Below, piece after piece: positions 54,342-62,644 of a DNA stretch of 64,000 bases; positions within the stretch are counted from its first letter, which is position 1, and every line of letters starts with the position of its first letter. The stretch is from positions 27,428-91,427 of the forward strand of contig CAYRRM010000007.1 of NCBI GenBank assembly GCA_964426675.1, in the 5' to 3' direction. The stretch is from DYMC01 sp035406705 (GTDB taxonomy: Bacteria; Verrucomicrobiota; Lentisphaeria; Victivallales; GWF2-50-93). The notes beneath the pieces were generated by a model. The model saw only the letters and a list, made by a program, of their open reading frames with translations, did not search any database and was not told where the DNA came from. The position numbers and the translations under genes were made by a program.

Positions 54342-56156
54342 TTGAAAAAAATAATAAAAACTATTAATAAAAACTTAGACTATCTACTTATCTTTTTGTA
54401 TTTGCTTTTTACCATTGTTGTATTCAAAATTCTACAGGATATAAAAGGATTCCAAATATGTTTTGCGATTTTCGCATCTGCTATTTTACTTCTAAAACGC
54501 AATTTTTCCTATAATAGAAAAGTTACTTTTATAGTCCCAATAATTATTTTTCTTATAACAATCTCAATCCAATACATCATTTTTGATTCATATCTTGCCT
54601 TTGAATTCTTTAATTCACTGTCATGGTTAATATGTCCATTATTTATTTATTTTATATCCACAAATAGATACAAAATCCTGTATATCCTTGCTTTTTTATG
54701 GAGTGTAAACTGTATTGTATCAATGTGGCAACTATATTCAGGAAAAATGTTTACAGGACTTCCCGGAAACTGGAATTGGAATGCCTCCTTAATTTTAAGC
54801 CTGTCACCTATTGTTATTTTCTTATTGCATTTTTTCTCAAATTTATATGAGAAGAGGGCTTTACATTTATGTAAATACCTCGTGTTATTATTTGTACTTT
54901 TTACTATATATCAAACAGGTTCTCGTGGTGCTGGACTATCTATGTTTTTTGCAATTTTATTATACTTCTATCTCGAATCAGGAATATCATTGCGTTTTAA
55001 AGTAATTTTTTCTATTGTCTTCACAATTTTTATGCTAATCATCATGATATTACTTATCTTTTCAGGTTATGCTTCACATATAATCAGTTATGATACCAGA
55101 ATACCAATGTGGACAGGCGCTACTAAGCTTATAAAAGATAATTTTATCATCGGTGTTGGTGATTCTTCATATCTTTCTGTTTATACTGCGTATCGTCCAA
55201 TTTCTTATTTTCTAAGGAGCCATCATTTTGCACATATTACCGAACATCCTCACAATCATATCCTGTATATTTTAGGTTCATTTGGGATTATTGGAGGCTC
55301 TGCATTGTTATTTCTCTATCTCTACCCGATTTCAATAGGAATAAGAAGATTTAAAAATTTATCAAATGGAAGTCGTGCAGTATTATTTTCTGCTATTCTG
55401 TTTTTCTGCTGTTCTCTTTTCGATATGACATATTATCACTGGCATAATTACTTTGCTATTTCACTTGTTCTCGGTTTATTGTGGCGTATAATTTACATAG
55501 CCGATAGTAAGGAAAGTAATTGCAATGACAACTTGAATTTTCTATATTTTTTCCGCTCTGCTATTGGAATATTTCTTCTTTTTTTCTTTCTGAAGGCAAA
55601 TGAAATTATTATAAAGTTAAATTATTATCAGAATATTGGCCAGATTCTTAGCGATAAGTATGACAAACAAGCTCTCAGTCTTTACTTTATGGAAAAAGCT
55701 CGGCAAACTTATCCAAACTCTTTTTATGGCCCATTTGGTTCAGGCATTGTCTCAATAGTTAACTTTAAAGACCCTATTATGACGGAATTTTATTTTAATC
55801 AACTTGAAAAAACGCCAAATCCCTCAATTTCACGTTCTAATTTACGTATGGCTGATGCAAAAATTGCACTCGGTAAGAATAGGGAAGCATTGAAATATCT
55901 TGAAAAAGATTTAATTAACTATCCAATTTCAATAGAGGCTCTTTATAAAAAATTCAAACTTGAAGAATCTCTTGGATTAAAAGAAGAACAAGCAAAAACT
56001 GCTAAAGCGATAAGCATTGCACTCAACTATAAAGGACTTGATTGGGAAGATCTTCCAATAATAGCTAAAAATCCTTACTTTGATAATAAGTTTGAAGAGT
56101 ATAAATTACTGAAAAAAAAGTTAGCTAAAGAAAAAAATATAAATCAACCTAATTAA
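54342..56156 (+). CDS. O-antigen ligase/polymerase-like protein with C-terminal TPRs
   Basis: A 604-residue membrane protein with about eleven helices and a Wzy_C-type periplasmic loop (TGSRGAGLSMF, then a long segment with HHFAHITEHPHNHIL holding the expected His). The last 150 residues are soluble, likely TPRs. It would join glycan chains to lipid A core or polymerise O-units. The start is TTG with AAAGG before it. An iterated element in the second helix encodes FAIFAS. Confidence 0.75.
   Translation: MKKIIKTINKNLDYLLIFLYLLFTIVVFKILQDIKGFQICFAIFASAILLLKRNFSYNRKVTFIVPIIIFLITISIQYIIFDSYLAFEFFNSLSWLICPLFIYFISTNRYKILYILAFLWSVNCIVSMWQLYSGKMFTGLPGNWNWNASLILSLSPIVIFLLHFFSNLYEKRALHLCKYLVLLFVLFTIYQTGSRGAGLSMFFAILLYFYLESGISLRFKVIFSIVFTIFMLIIMILLIFSGYASHIISYDTRIPMWTGATKLIKDNFIIGVGDSSYLSVYTAYRPISYFLRSHHFAHITEHPHNHILYILGSFGIIGGSALLFLYLYPISIGIRRFKNLSNGSRAVLFSAILFFCCSLFDMTYYHWHNYFAISLVLGLLWRIIYIADSKESNCNDNLNFLYFFRSAIGIFLLFFFLKANEIIIKLNYYQNIGQILSDKYDKQALSLYFMEKARQTYPNSFYGPFGSGIVSIVNFKDPIMTEFYFNQLEKTPNPSISRSNLRMADAKIALGKNREALKYLEKDLINYPISIEALYKKFKLEESLGLKEEQAKTAKAISIALNYKGLDWEDLPIIAKNPYFDNKFEEYKLLKKKLAKEKNINQPN
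54464..54476 (-). repeat. Iterated element copy 16
   Basis: N is A. In a membrane helix of the O-antigen ligase-like gene, antisense, encoding FAIFAS. Confidence 0.9.
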
Positions 56157-56188
56157 AATTAACTAAAATAAAAACTACAAATCAAAAG

Positions 56189-57259
56189 ATGCAAAAAATT
56201 ACTGTATCTCTTTCAGGTAACAAGACATACCAGATCCTCATAAATAGAGGTTTTTTGTTGGAAAAAGGATTAAATAATTTTTTACAAACAAATAAGAGAT
56301 ATTTCATAATCACTGATAAAAACATATTTAATATTTACAAAAATTTCATTTATGATGCAAAACACGGGTTTCTTGTCTTAGAGCCAGGCGAAAAAGAAAA
56401 AAAACTCTCTAATATTGAAAAAATATGCAGAGAAGCACTAAAAAATCATCTGGATAGAACTTCTATCATCATTACCCTTGGAGGGGGAGTCATTGGAGAT
56501 ATGGGAGCGTTTGCCGCGAGTATTTACATGAGGGGAATAAATTTTATACAAATACCAACAACGCTCCTTGCCATGGTAGATTCCGCTGTAGGGGGAAAAA
56601 CAGGAGTTGACCTGCCAGAAGGAAAAAATCTGATAGGAACTTTCTGGCAGCCGTCATTAGTGCTCTCTGACACTCTCTTTTTAAAAACACTACCAACCAG
56701 AGAAATAAAATGCGGTTTGGCTGAAATAATTAAATATGGTATAATTCTTGACTCTGAGTTTTTTTCTCTATTAGAAGAAAATGTAGAAAAATTAAAGAAA
56801 TTAGACCTCAATTTCTATTCCGAAGTCATCGCCAGAGCATGCAAGTTAAAAGCTTCTATAGTAGAAAAAGACGAAAGAGAAAATGGTTTACGTGCAATAT
56901 TAAATTATGGTCATACCTTCGGACATGCAATAGAGAAACTGGGAAACTTTTCTTCTCTTTTACATGGTGAAGCCGTAGCCATAGGAATGAGAATTGCTGC
57001 GAAATTCGCAAAACTATCAGGAATTCTATCGGAAAATGATGAAAGAAGACAAAATTTCTTACTTGATAAGTTGGAATTACCAGAGAAAATCAAAGCGAAT
57101 CCATATGATGTCTTTCACGCTATGTTCTCAGATAAAAAGGTAATGTCAGGCGAACTCCGTATAGTGATTCCTGAAAAAATAGGTAAAGCTACTATTCTGA
57201 AATCTCCTGAAAAAGAGACAGTAATTGAATCAATAAGGAGTTATACCACAAGTGACTGA
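56189..57259 (+). CDS. aroB: 3-dehydroquinate synthase
   Basis: A 356-residue enzyme with GGGVIGDMGAFAASIYMRG, PTTLLAMVDSAVGGKTGVD and the metal-binding NYGHTFGHAIEKL and LLHGEAVAIGM blocks. It converts DAHP to 3-dehydroquinate in the shikimate pathway. It overlaps dprA by 8 bases. An iterated element encodes AAKFAKLS. Confidence 0.95.
   Translation: MQKITVSLSGNKTYQILINRGFLLEKGLNNFLQTNKRYFIITDKNIFNIYKNFIYDAKHGFLVLEPGEKEKKLSNIEKICREALKNHLDRTSIIITLGGGVIGDMGAFAASIYMRGINFIQIPTTLLAMVDSAVGGKTGVDLPEGKNLIGTFWQPSLVLSDTLFLKTLPTREIKCGLAEIIKYGIILDSEFFSLLEENVEKLKKLDLNFYSEVIARACKLKASIVEKDERENGLRAILNYGHTFGHAIEKLGNFSSLLHGEAVAIGMRIAAKFAKLSGILSENDERRQNFLLDKLELPEKIKANPYDVFHAMFSDKKVMSGELRIVIPEKIGKATILKSPEKETVIESIRSYTTSD
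56998..57010 (+). repeat. Iterated element copy 17
   Basis: N is T. In aroB, sense, encoding AAKFAK. Confidence 0.9.
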
Positions 57260-58385
57260 TAGGGAAGCATATATAGTTCTTAATATGATTTCGGGGGTAG
57301 GCCCAATCAGGTTATCACGCCTTTGTGAGAAATTTGGTTCTCCCGTTGCGGTTCTCAATGCCCAAAAGAAAGATATTGCTTCTATTGAAGGTATTGGAGA
57401 ACCTCTTGCTGAAAAGATTTTTTCATGGAGAAATGACGTAAATCCTGATAAAGAATTGAGACTTACTGAAAAAGCCGGTGTAAAGATTTTAACTAAAGCA
57501 GATAGTACATATCCAAAACGGTTAATTGAATTACCGGATTCTCCATTATGTCTATATGTTAGAGGGAGTCTTGAAGCATTTAACAAAAATTCAATTGCCA
57601 TTGTAGGTTCAAGACGTATAACGAACTATGGCAAGCGAATGACTGAGTATCTTGCTTCATCAGCTGCTTATGCTTCATGGGTTGTTATATCAGGACTTGC
57701 TTTTGGGACTGATGCTGTTGCTCATGAAGCAACGATAAATGCAAGTGGGCTTACCGTTGCTGTACTGGGTGGTGGATTAGCAAGAATTTTCCCTCAGGAA
57801 AATATCTCTCTGGCACGAAAAATAGTTGATTCTGGAGGAGCTCTAATCAGTGAATTTCCAATGGAATTTTCACCGAACAAACGTTCTTTTCCAATGAGGA
57901 ACAGAATAATATCCGGACTAAGCCTCGGAACAATTGTAATTGAAGCCGGGATTGGCAGTGGGGCTTTGATAACTGCGAAATTCGCACTTGAACAGGGGAG
58001 ATCTGTGTTTGCGGTACCAGGGGAAGCAGATAATCCTCAGGCAAGAGGCTGTAACAAATTAATAAAAGATGGAGCAAAACTTGTTGAAAATTTTGATGAT
58101 GTTCTGGAAGAATTCGAATTTTTAACAGGAATAATTCGCGATTCGGATAGAAAAAGAGGCGATGATGAAAATCAAATTAAAATTGATGAATCCACTTTAT
58201 CCGAAGATGAACTTAAAATATTCGAAATATTGAAAATAGAGGATAAAAATATTGAGAATATCGCAATTGAAAGTAAAATTCTCCCAGGAAAATTACTCGC
58301 TACTTTAATGAACATGGAAATGAAAAAGATTGTGGTTCAATATCCTGGAAAGGTTTTTGGGCTTAATCGAAAATTAAAGAAATGA
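57252..58385 (+). CDS. dprA: DNA processing protein DprA
   Basis: A 377-residue protein. An N-terminal helix-hairpin-helix region (SIEGIGEPLAEKIF) precedes the Rossmann-like DprA domain (IVGSRRITNYGKRM, ISGLAFGTDAVAHEAT, FPMRNRIISGLS, GSGALITAKFALEQGR) and a C-terminal winged-helix. DprA loads RecA on incoming single-stranded DNA in natural transformation. The start is GTG with an AAGGAG site 11 bases before it. An iterated element encodes TAKFALE. No other competence genes are present. Confidence 0.95.
   Translation: MTDREAYIVLNMISGVGPIRLSRLCEKFGSPVAVLNAQKKDIASIEGIGEPLAEKIFSWRNDVNPDKELRLTEKAGVKILTKADSTYPKRLIELPDSPLCLYVRGSLEAFNKNSIAIVGSRRITNYGKRMTEYLASSAAYASWVVISGLAFGTDAVAHEATINASGLTVAVLGGGLARIFPQENISLARKIVDSGGALISEFPMEFSPNKRSFPMRNRIISGLSLGTIVIEAGIGSGALITAKFALEQGRSVFAVPGEADNPQARGCNKLIKDGAKLVENFDDVLEEFEFLTGIIRDSDRKRGDDENQIKIDESTLSEDELKIFEILKIEDKNIENIAIESKILPGKLLATLMNMEMKKIVVQYPGKVFGLNRKLKK
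57974..57986 (+). repeat. Iterated element copy 18
   Basis: N is T. In dprA, sense, encoding TAKFAL. Confidence 0.9.
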
Positions 58386-58434
58386 TAGCAAAAAGAGTTT
58401 AAATTTTTAGTTTATTGCAAAAAAGTCAGAAGGG

Positions 58435-58929
58435 ATGAAGCTAAAAGGAATAGTTAAAAATTTTTTTTTGCCAAAATTAGATACAAAATATCTGATAAGA
58501 CTCCTTGCAATAGTAATTTTATCTTACATTATATTTAAATATTTCCTTATCCCAATGAAAATTCACGGTGAAAGTATGGAACCTACATATAAAAATGGAA
58601 GTTTTAATTTTTGTAGAACATTTTTATGCGGAAAATTTAAAAAAGGAGATATTGTTGCAATAAAACTTGCAGGTTCAAGGATTATGTATCTAAAAAGGAT
58701 TGTTGCTACTGAAGGAGATACTGTCGAATTTAAAAATGGAACTTTATTTATAAATTCTATCCCTCAAAAAGAACAATATGTAAAGTATCCATGTAGCTGG
58801 AATCTCAATGCAAGATTTGTAGAAAATGGCAATGTCTATGTTATAGGGGACAACCGTTCTATGCCGATTGAATCACATTTATTTGGACAGGTTGAACTAA
58901 GTAAAATAGCCGGAAAGCCACTCTGGTAA
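58435..58929 (+). CDS. lepB: Type I signal peptidase
   Basis: A 164-residue signal peptidase with one N-terminal membrane helix (about 20-40), the nucleophile in HGESMEPTY (Ser47) and the general base in YLKRIVA (Lys87). GDNRS is replaced in part by VIGDNRSMPIESHLFG, the normal box E. It cleaves signal peptides outside the inner membrane. The only Shine-Dalgarno-like AAGGG directly abuts the ATG, which is unusually close. Confidence 0.9.
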   Translation: MKLKGIVKNFFLPKLDTKYLIRLLAIVILSYIIFKYFLIPMKIHGESMEPTYKNGSFNFCRTFLCGKFKKGDIVAIKLAGSRIMYLKRIVATEGDTVEFKNGTLFINSIPQKEQYVKYPCSWNLNARFVENGNVYVIGDNRSMPIESHLFGQVELSKIAGKPLW

Positions 58930-58936
58930 TGTAATA

Positions 58937-59443
58937 ATGAATAAAAGCACAATTATTAACAGAATCATTCTTATTGTTCTTTTTCTGATTGTATGCTTTT
59001 TTATCGCATCATACCTTTTCCCAAATGATAAAGAAAAGATAAAAAAACAGTTTGCAAACCTCGCATCTGCTGTATCAATCATTCCAGGGGAAAAGCCCAT
59101 TCAGATAGGGTTAAAAATGACTACTATGCCTGAATTATTTGACAATCCCTGCGAAATAGAAGCCACTCATGAATGGATAAATGGAAGTTATACTCCACAG
59201 GAAATTTCTTCTCAAATTATGCGAGCCAAGATGAATTTTAAATCTCTATCTCTTACCTTTTATGATATTTCCATAGAATTGAGAGATGACTTTGCCGTAG
59301 TAAATTTTACAGCTCGTTTAACTGCCACTAAAAAAGATAACAAGTCAATTGAAGAAGTAAGAGAAGTAAAAGCCGATTTGCGAAGAAAAGAAAAAAAATG
59401 GGTATTTACAAAATTCGCCGTTGTAGAAACATTGAAGAAATAA
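58937..59443 (+). CDS. Membrane-anchored protein with NTF2/SnoaL-like domain
   Basis: A 168-residue protein with one N-terminal helix (about 9-28). The soluble part runs helix, helix, then strands (SLTFYDISIELRDDFAVVNFTARLTAT, REVKADLRRKEKKWVFTKFAVVE, shown with a break), matching the cystatin-like/NTF2 pattern. No function is assigned. A near-match to the iterated element at 59053-59065 has a changed spacer. It closes the plus-strand run. Confidence 0.55.
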   Translation: MNKSTIINRIILIVLFLIVCFFIASYLFPNDKEKIKKQFANLASAVSIIPGEKPIQIGLKMTTMPELFDNPCEIEATHEWINGSYTPQEISSQIMRAKMNFKSLSLTFYDISIELRDDFAVVNFTARLTATKKDNKSIEEVREVKADLRRKEKKWVFTKFAVVETLKK

Positions 59444-59461
59444 AAAAAGTAAAATCCAGTA

Positions 59462-60550
59462 TTAAAATCCTTCTCTCTCTTCACTCCACTTTAATATACT
59501 TTTCTGAATATTCTTCCAATTAGAAGAGTTTAAGGACTCAAAAAATATCTTTAAATATTGAGAGAATACTTCTTTGAATTCATATATTAATCGCATTCTT
59601 TCATCAAAAGCACTGATAGGATCTAATTTTTCCCCCTCCGGAAGTTCAAGCGAGGAAAAAATAAATGTATCCGCATTGAATGAGGTTTTCCATACATCTT
59701 TGTATCTGGTTATTGTAATATTTGCTTTTTTGAGCTTCTTCCCCACCTCAAGGGCAGCTTTAGCTTCTGCACTTCTTGCAGGAGAGCCTTTTTTAATTGA
59801 GGTTTCCACACTACCTTCTGTTTCCGAATTTGATGCAAAAGTAAATGGCCCTTCAAGTAAAATATTATATACATTACTTTTTATTTTTACTTCTCCCTCC
59901 CTTGTTTCTGAATAATACCACAACCAGGTGAGAAAATCTCTGGCACAGAGTTCTTCTGAGGAGGATTTCTTTGGGGAATAAGATATTCCCTTAAACTTCT
60001 CTATTTTTTCTCCGATTTGCTCTGCGAAATTCGCAAAGTCCATATGGCTTGCGGTTACTTTTAGCGTCTGTTCGAAAAATTCCTGAAATAAAACTACCTT
60101 TGCCGGAGAACTTGTTGATAGAAAAATAATTCCATCTCTTGGATTCATAACAAAAGGAATTGCATTGATGGTAGGAGGCATGGACATAAGCCGTTTTTCT
60201 TCTATTTCTTTCTTTATATTCCTTTTTACAGTAGCAGGAACAAAATTTACATTTTTATCCAACATATAATCAAGTTCTTCTTTTCGGCATTCTGCTTTTA
60301 AGAGAACAGAGGGAATTTTTCTTTGCGAAATTCGCAAATTCATATGGACATAACCTGCAAAAATAGAGGTATCTTCATTTATCGTTCTTTCGAGGATGTG
60401 CCTCCCACTAACCCATCCTATCTGTGGTTTATCTGCGACGTTATCGAGCTTGCCTGCTACTTTAGTGTTAAAACGTTCAAGAAAGTCGTCTGGAATCGGA
60501 GTATTTGCCCTCAGAAATGTTAAATTTATCGTTCCTTTGTCGAATGGCAT
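59462..60550 (-). CDS. RdgC-like protein (tentative)
   Basis: A 362-residue soluble protein. The pattern GWVSG near residue 46, SVLLKAECRKEE, VPATVKRNIKKEIEEKRL and then DGIIFLSTSSPAKVVLFQEFF followed by a helical half resembles RdgC, a ring-shaped DNA-binding protein that restrains RecA. Similarity is in arrangement rather than strong identity, so the call is tentative. It lies 72 bases after tsf. Two iterated elements 301 bases apart encode DFANFAEQ and, in another frame, NLRISQ. Confidence 0.5.
   Translation of the reverse strand: MPFDKGTINLTFLRANTPIPDDFLERFNTKVAGKLDNVADKPQIGWVSGRHILERTINEDTSIFAGYVHMNLRISQRKIPSVLLKAECRKEELDYMLDKNVNFVPATVKRNIKKEIEEKRLMSMPPTINAIPFVMNPRDGIIFLSTSSPAKVVLFQEFFEQTLKVTASHMDFANFAEQIGEKIEKFKGISYSPKKSSSEELCARDFLTWLWYYSETREGEVKIKSNVYNILLEGPFTFASNSETEGSVETSIKKGSPARSAEAKAALEVGKKLKKANITITRYKDVWKTSFNADTFIFSSLELPEGEKLDPISAFDERMRLIYEFKEVFSQYLKIFFESLNSSNWKNIQKSILKWSEEREGF
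60023..60035 (+). repeat. Iterated element copy 19
   Basis: N is T. In the RdgC-like gene, antisense, encoding FANFAE. Confidence 0.9.
60324..60336 (+). repeat. Iterated element copy 20
   Basis: N is T. In the RdgC-like gene, antisense and in another frame, encoding LRISQ. Confidence 0.9.
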
Positions 60551-60622
60551 AAATAGATATTTTTGAGTTTGTAATAATAGAATCCCTTAAAATTTACCTA
60601 TAGTGATAGAAAAAGAATTAGC

Positions 60623-61429
60623 TCAGGTAACTGATTCCCCAACATGCCAACGAACAAAACGTCTTACTTTTAAACCTGGAACAGCCTTTTCTGTTGAGAT
60701 TTTATCATCCCGTATCCATGGCTGTTTCATAAGACAAACTTCTGAATACCATTTTGAGATTTTACCATCAAGTATTTTTTCCAGTATTTGAGGTGGTTTA
60801 TTACCAAGTTGAGATTTTGCTATTTCCTTTTCTTTCGCTATTATATCAGAAGGAATATCTTCCGGGACTATATATTTAGGTGTAAAAGCAGCTATATGCA
60901 TACAAACATCATTTAAAATGGTTGGGTTAGTAACACCTTCAGCTTCAATCATAACGGCGATTTTCCCCCCCATATGCAGATAAGCTGAGCAAAGACCATT
61001 TCTGCTTTCCCATCTTATGGCACGAGAAATTTGCATATTTTCTCCTATTACAGCTATCATCTGAGTTAATTTTTCGCCGGCTTTTATTCTAATGTCATTA
61101 GTTACATCGCCTTCTTTTTGAATTTCTGCAGCTGTTTTTGCAAGTTCTCTTATAAAATCACGAAATTTCTCATTTTTTGCGACAAAATCTGTTTCACACA
61201 ATACTTCTACAAGAGCACCAACTTTGGAATCTATATGAGCGGCAATAAGTCCTTCTTTTACAGCTCTTCCAGATTTTTTTTCAGCTTTTGCTGCACCTGT
61301 TTTTCTCAGGTATTCAATTGCTTTTTCCATATCTCCGCCGGTCTCTGTAAGAGCCTTCTTACAATCCATCATCCCAGCATCAGTTTTATCTCTAAGTTCC
61401 TTTACCATTGCAGCGGTAATTTCTGGCAT
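60623..61429 (-). CDS. tsf: Elongation factor Ts
   Basis: A 268-residue EF-Ts. The N-terminal UBA domain (AAMVKELRDKTDAGMMDCKKAL) and the core block HIDSKVGALVEVLCETDFVAKNEKF are plain, shown in part. It recycles EF-Tu by exchanging GDP. It is preceded by AAGGAG and follows rpsB, the usual bacterial order; pyrH and frr are not downstream. Confidence 0.95.
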   Translation of the reverse strand: MPEITAAMVKELRDKTDAGMMDCKKALTETGGDMEKAIEYLRKTGAAKAEKKSGRAVKEGLIAAHIDSKVGALVEVLCETDFVAKNEKFRDFIRELAKTAAEIQKEGDVTNDIRIKAGEKLTQMIAVIGENMQISRAIRWESRNGLCSAYLHMGGKIAVMIEAEGVTNPTILNDVCMHIAAFTPKYIVPEDIPSDIIAKEKEIAKSQLGNKPPQILEKILDGKISKWYSEVCLMKQPWIRDDKISTEKAVPGLKVRRFVRWHVGESVT

Positions 61430-61468
61430 ATTTAATTCTCCTTAAATTTTACTTGTTCAATTTTCAAC

Positions 61469-62461
61469 CTATTCAGATTTATTCTCGTTTTTTTCTTCTG
61501 TTTTTTCAGTTTTAGAATTCTTTATTACTTCTTTTTTAGGTTTTACTTTTTTGACTGTATTACTATCTGCTTTTTCAGCTTTTACCTCGTTTTTCTCTTC
61601 GTTATTTGAAGAAGTTACTTTTTTACGTTTTTCGCGTCTTTCTTCTTCAGTTTTTCTGATACGTTTTTTGGCTGGAATTTTACGGGATTTTTTTTCTCCA
61701 TTTTCTTTATTCTGATCTTCCTGTCTTTTATCTTCTTCCTCTTTTTTGGAACGTTCTTCTGCTGCTTTTATATTGTAGATATCAGAAGCATCTTTTACGG
61801 CTTCAGCTATTACATCAGTAATAATTTTTATTGAGCGAAGGGCGTCATCATTTGCCACTATAGGATATGAGATATTATCAGTGCTTCCATTTGTATCTAC
61901 AATAGCAACTATTGGGATATTAAGTTTTGCAGCTTCTCGGATAGCAATATCTTCATTACAAACATCTACTACGAAAAGTACTTCTGGCAATTTGCGCATC
62001 TTTGCTATACCATCGAGGTTTTTATGAAGTTTCTGGCAAGTTCTTGTGAGATTTATCAGTTCTTTTTTCTTCATCGCAGAGGCTTTCTCTGGAGTCGCTA
62101 TTATTTCATCGAGTTCCATCATCTTTTTTATACTTTTCTGGATGGTTGCATTATTTGTTAACGTTCCTCCGAGCCATCTTTCGGTTACATAATACATACC
62201 GGTCTTTTCTGCTGCTTCTTTGATCACTTCCTGTGCCTGTCTTTTTGTTCCGACAAATAATATTTTTCCACCCTGACTAACAACTTTTTGAAGGAAATTG
62301 CATGCGTCGTTGAGTTGTTGCATTGTTTTGGCAAGATCGATAATATAGATTCCGTTTTTTTCTCCATAAACGAAATTCTTCATTTTAGGATTCCATTTTC
62401 TTTTCTGATGCCCGAAGTGAACGCCGGCTTCGAGCAGATCTTGAACAGTTACTGTGTTCAT
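61469..62461 (-). CDS. rpsB: Ribosomal protein S2 with long charged tail
   Basis: I place the start at 62461 because the conserved S2 beginning (VTVQDLLEAGVHFGHQKRKWNPKM, here in part) starts there and AAGGAG lies upstream; an earlier in-frame start adds 22 unlikely residues. The product has 330 residues. S2 core ends near residue 240; the last 90 residues are almost only Lys, Glu, Asn and Arg, an unusually long tail. S2 binds the 30S head region with S1. Confidence 0.95.
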   Translation of the reverse strand: MNTVTVQDLLEAGVHFGHQKRKWNPKMKNFVYGEKNGIYIIDLAKTMQQLNDACNFLQKVVSQGGKILFVGTKRQAQEVIKEAAEKTGMYYVTERWLGGTLTNNATIQKSIKKMMELDEIIATPEKASAMKKKELINLTRTCQKLHKNLDGIAKMRKLPEVLFVVDVCNEDIAIREAAKLNIPIVAIVDTNGSTDNISYPIVANDDALRSIKIITDVIAEAVKDASDIYNIKAAEERSKKEEEDKRQEDQNKENGEKKSRKIPAKKRIRKTEEERREKRKKVTSSNNEEKNEVKAEKADSNTVKKVKPKKEVIKNSKTEKTEEKNENKSE

Positions 62462-62644
62462 TTTTTTGCCAATCTCCTTTTTTTTAGTTTCGACCACTTT
62501 GCCAGTCTCGAAGGAACAAAAGCCCATAATGAGATGGAAGAGATCATTGGTTGAATTGTTTTACTATTTTTTTAATAAAAGAGGGGAAATTTAGTTCTTC
62601 AAGTTTGAAAGTCAAATAAAAATTCACTGAAAAACGATTAAAAA

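Noticed and set aside
9197..60336. The FA(K/N)FA peptide as a protein domain or signal
   Set aside because: The proteins are unrelated and some copies use other frames, so the common unit is the DNA element.
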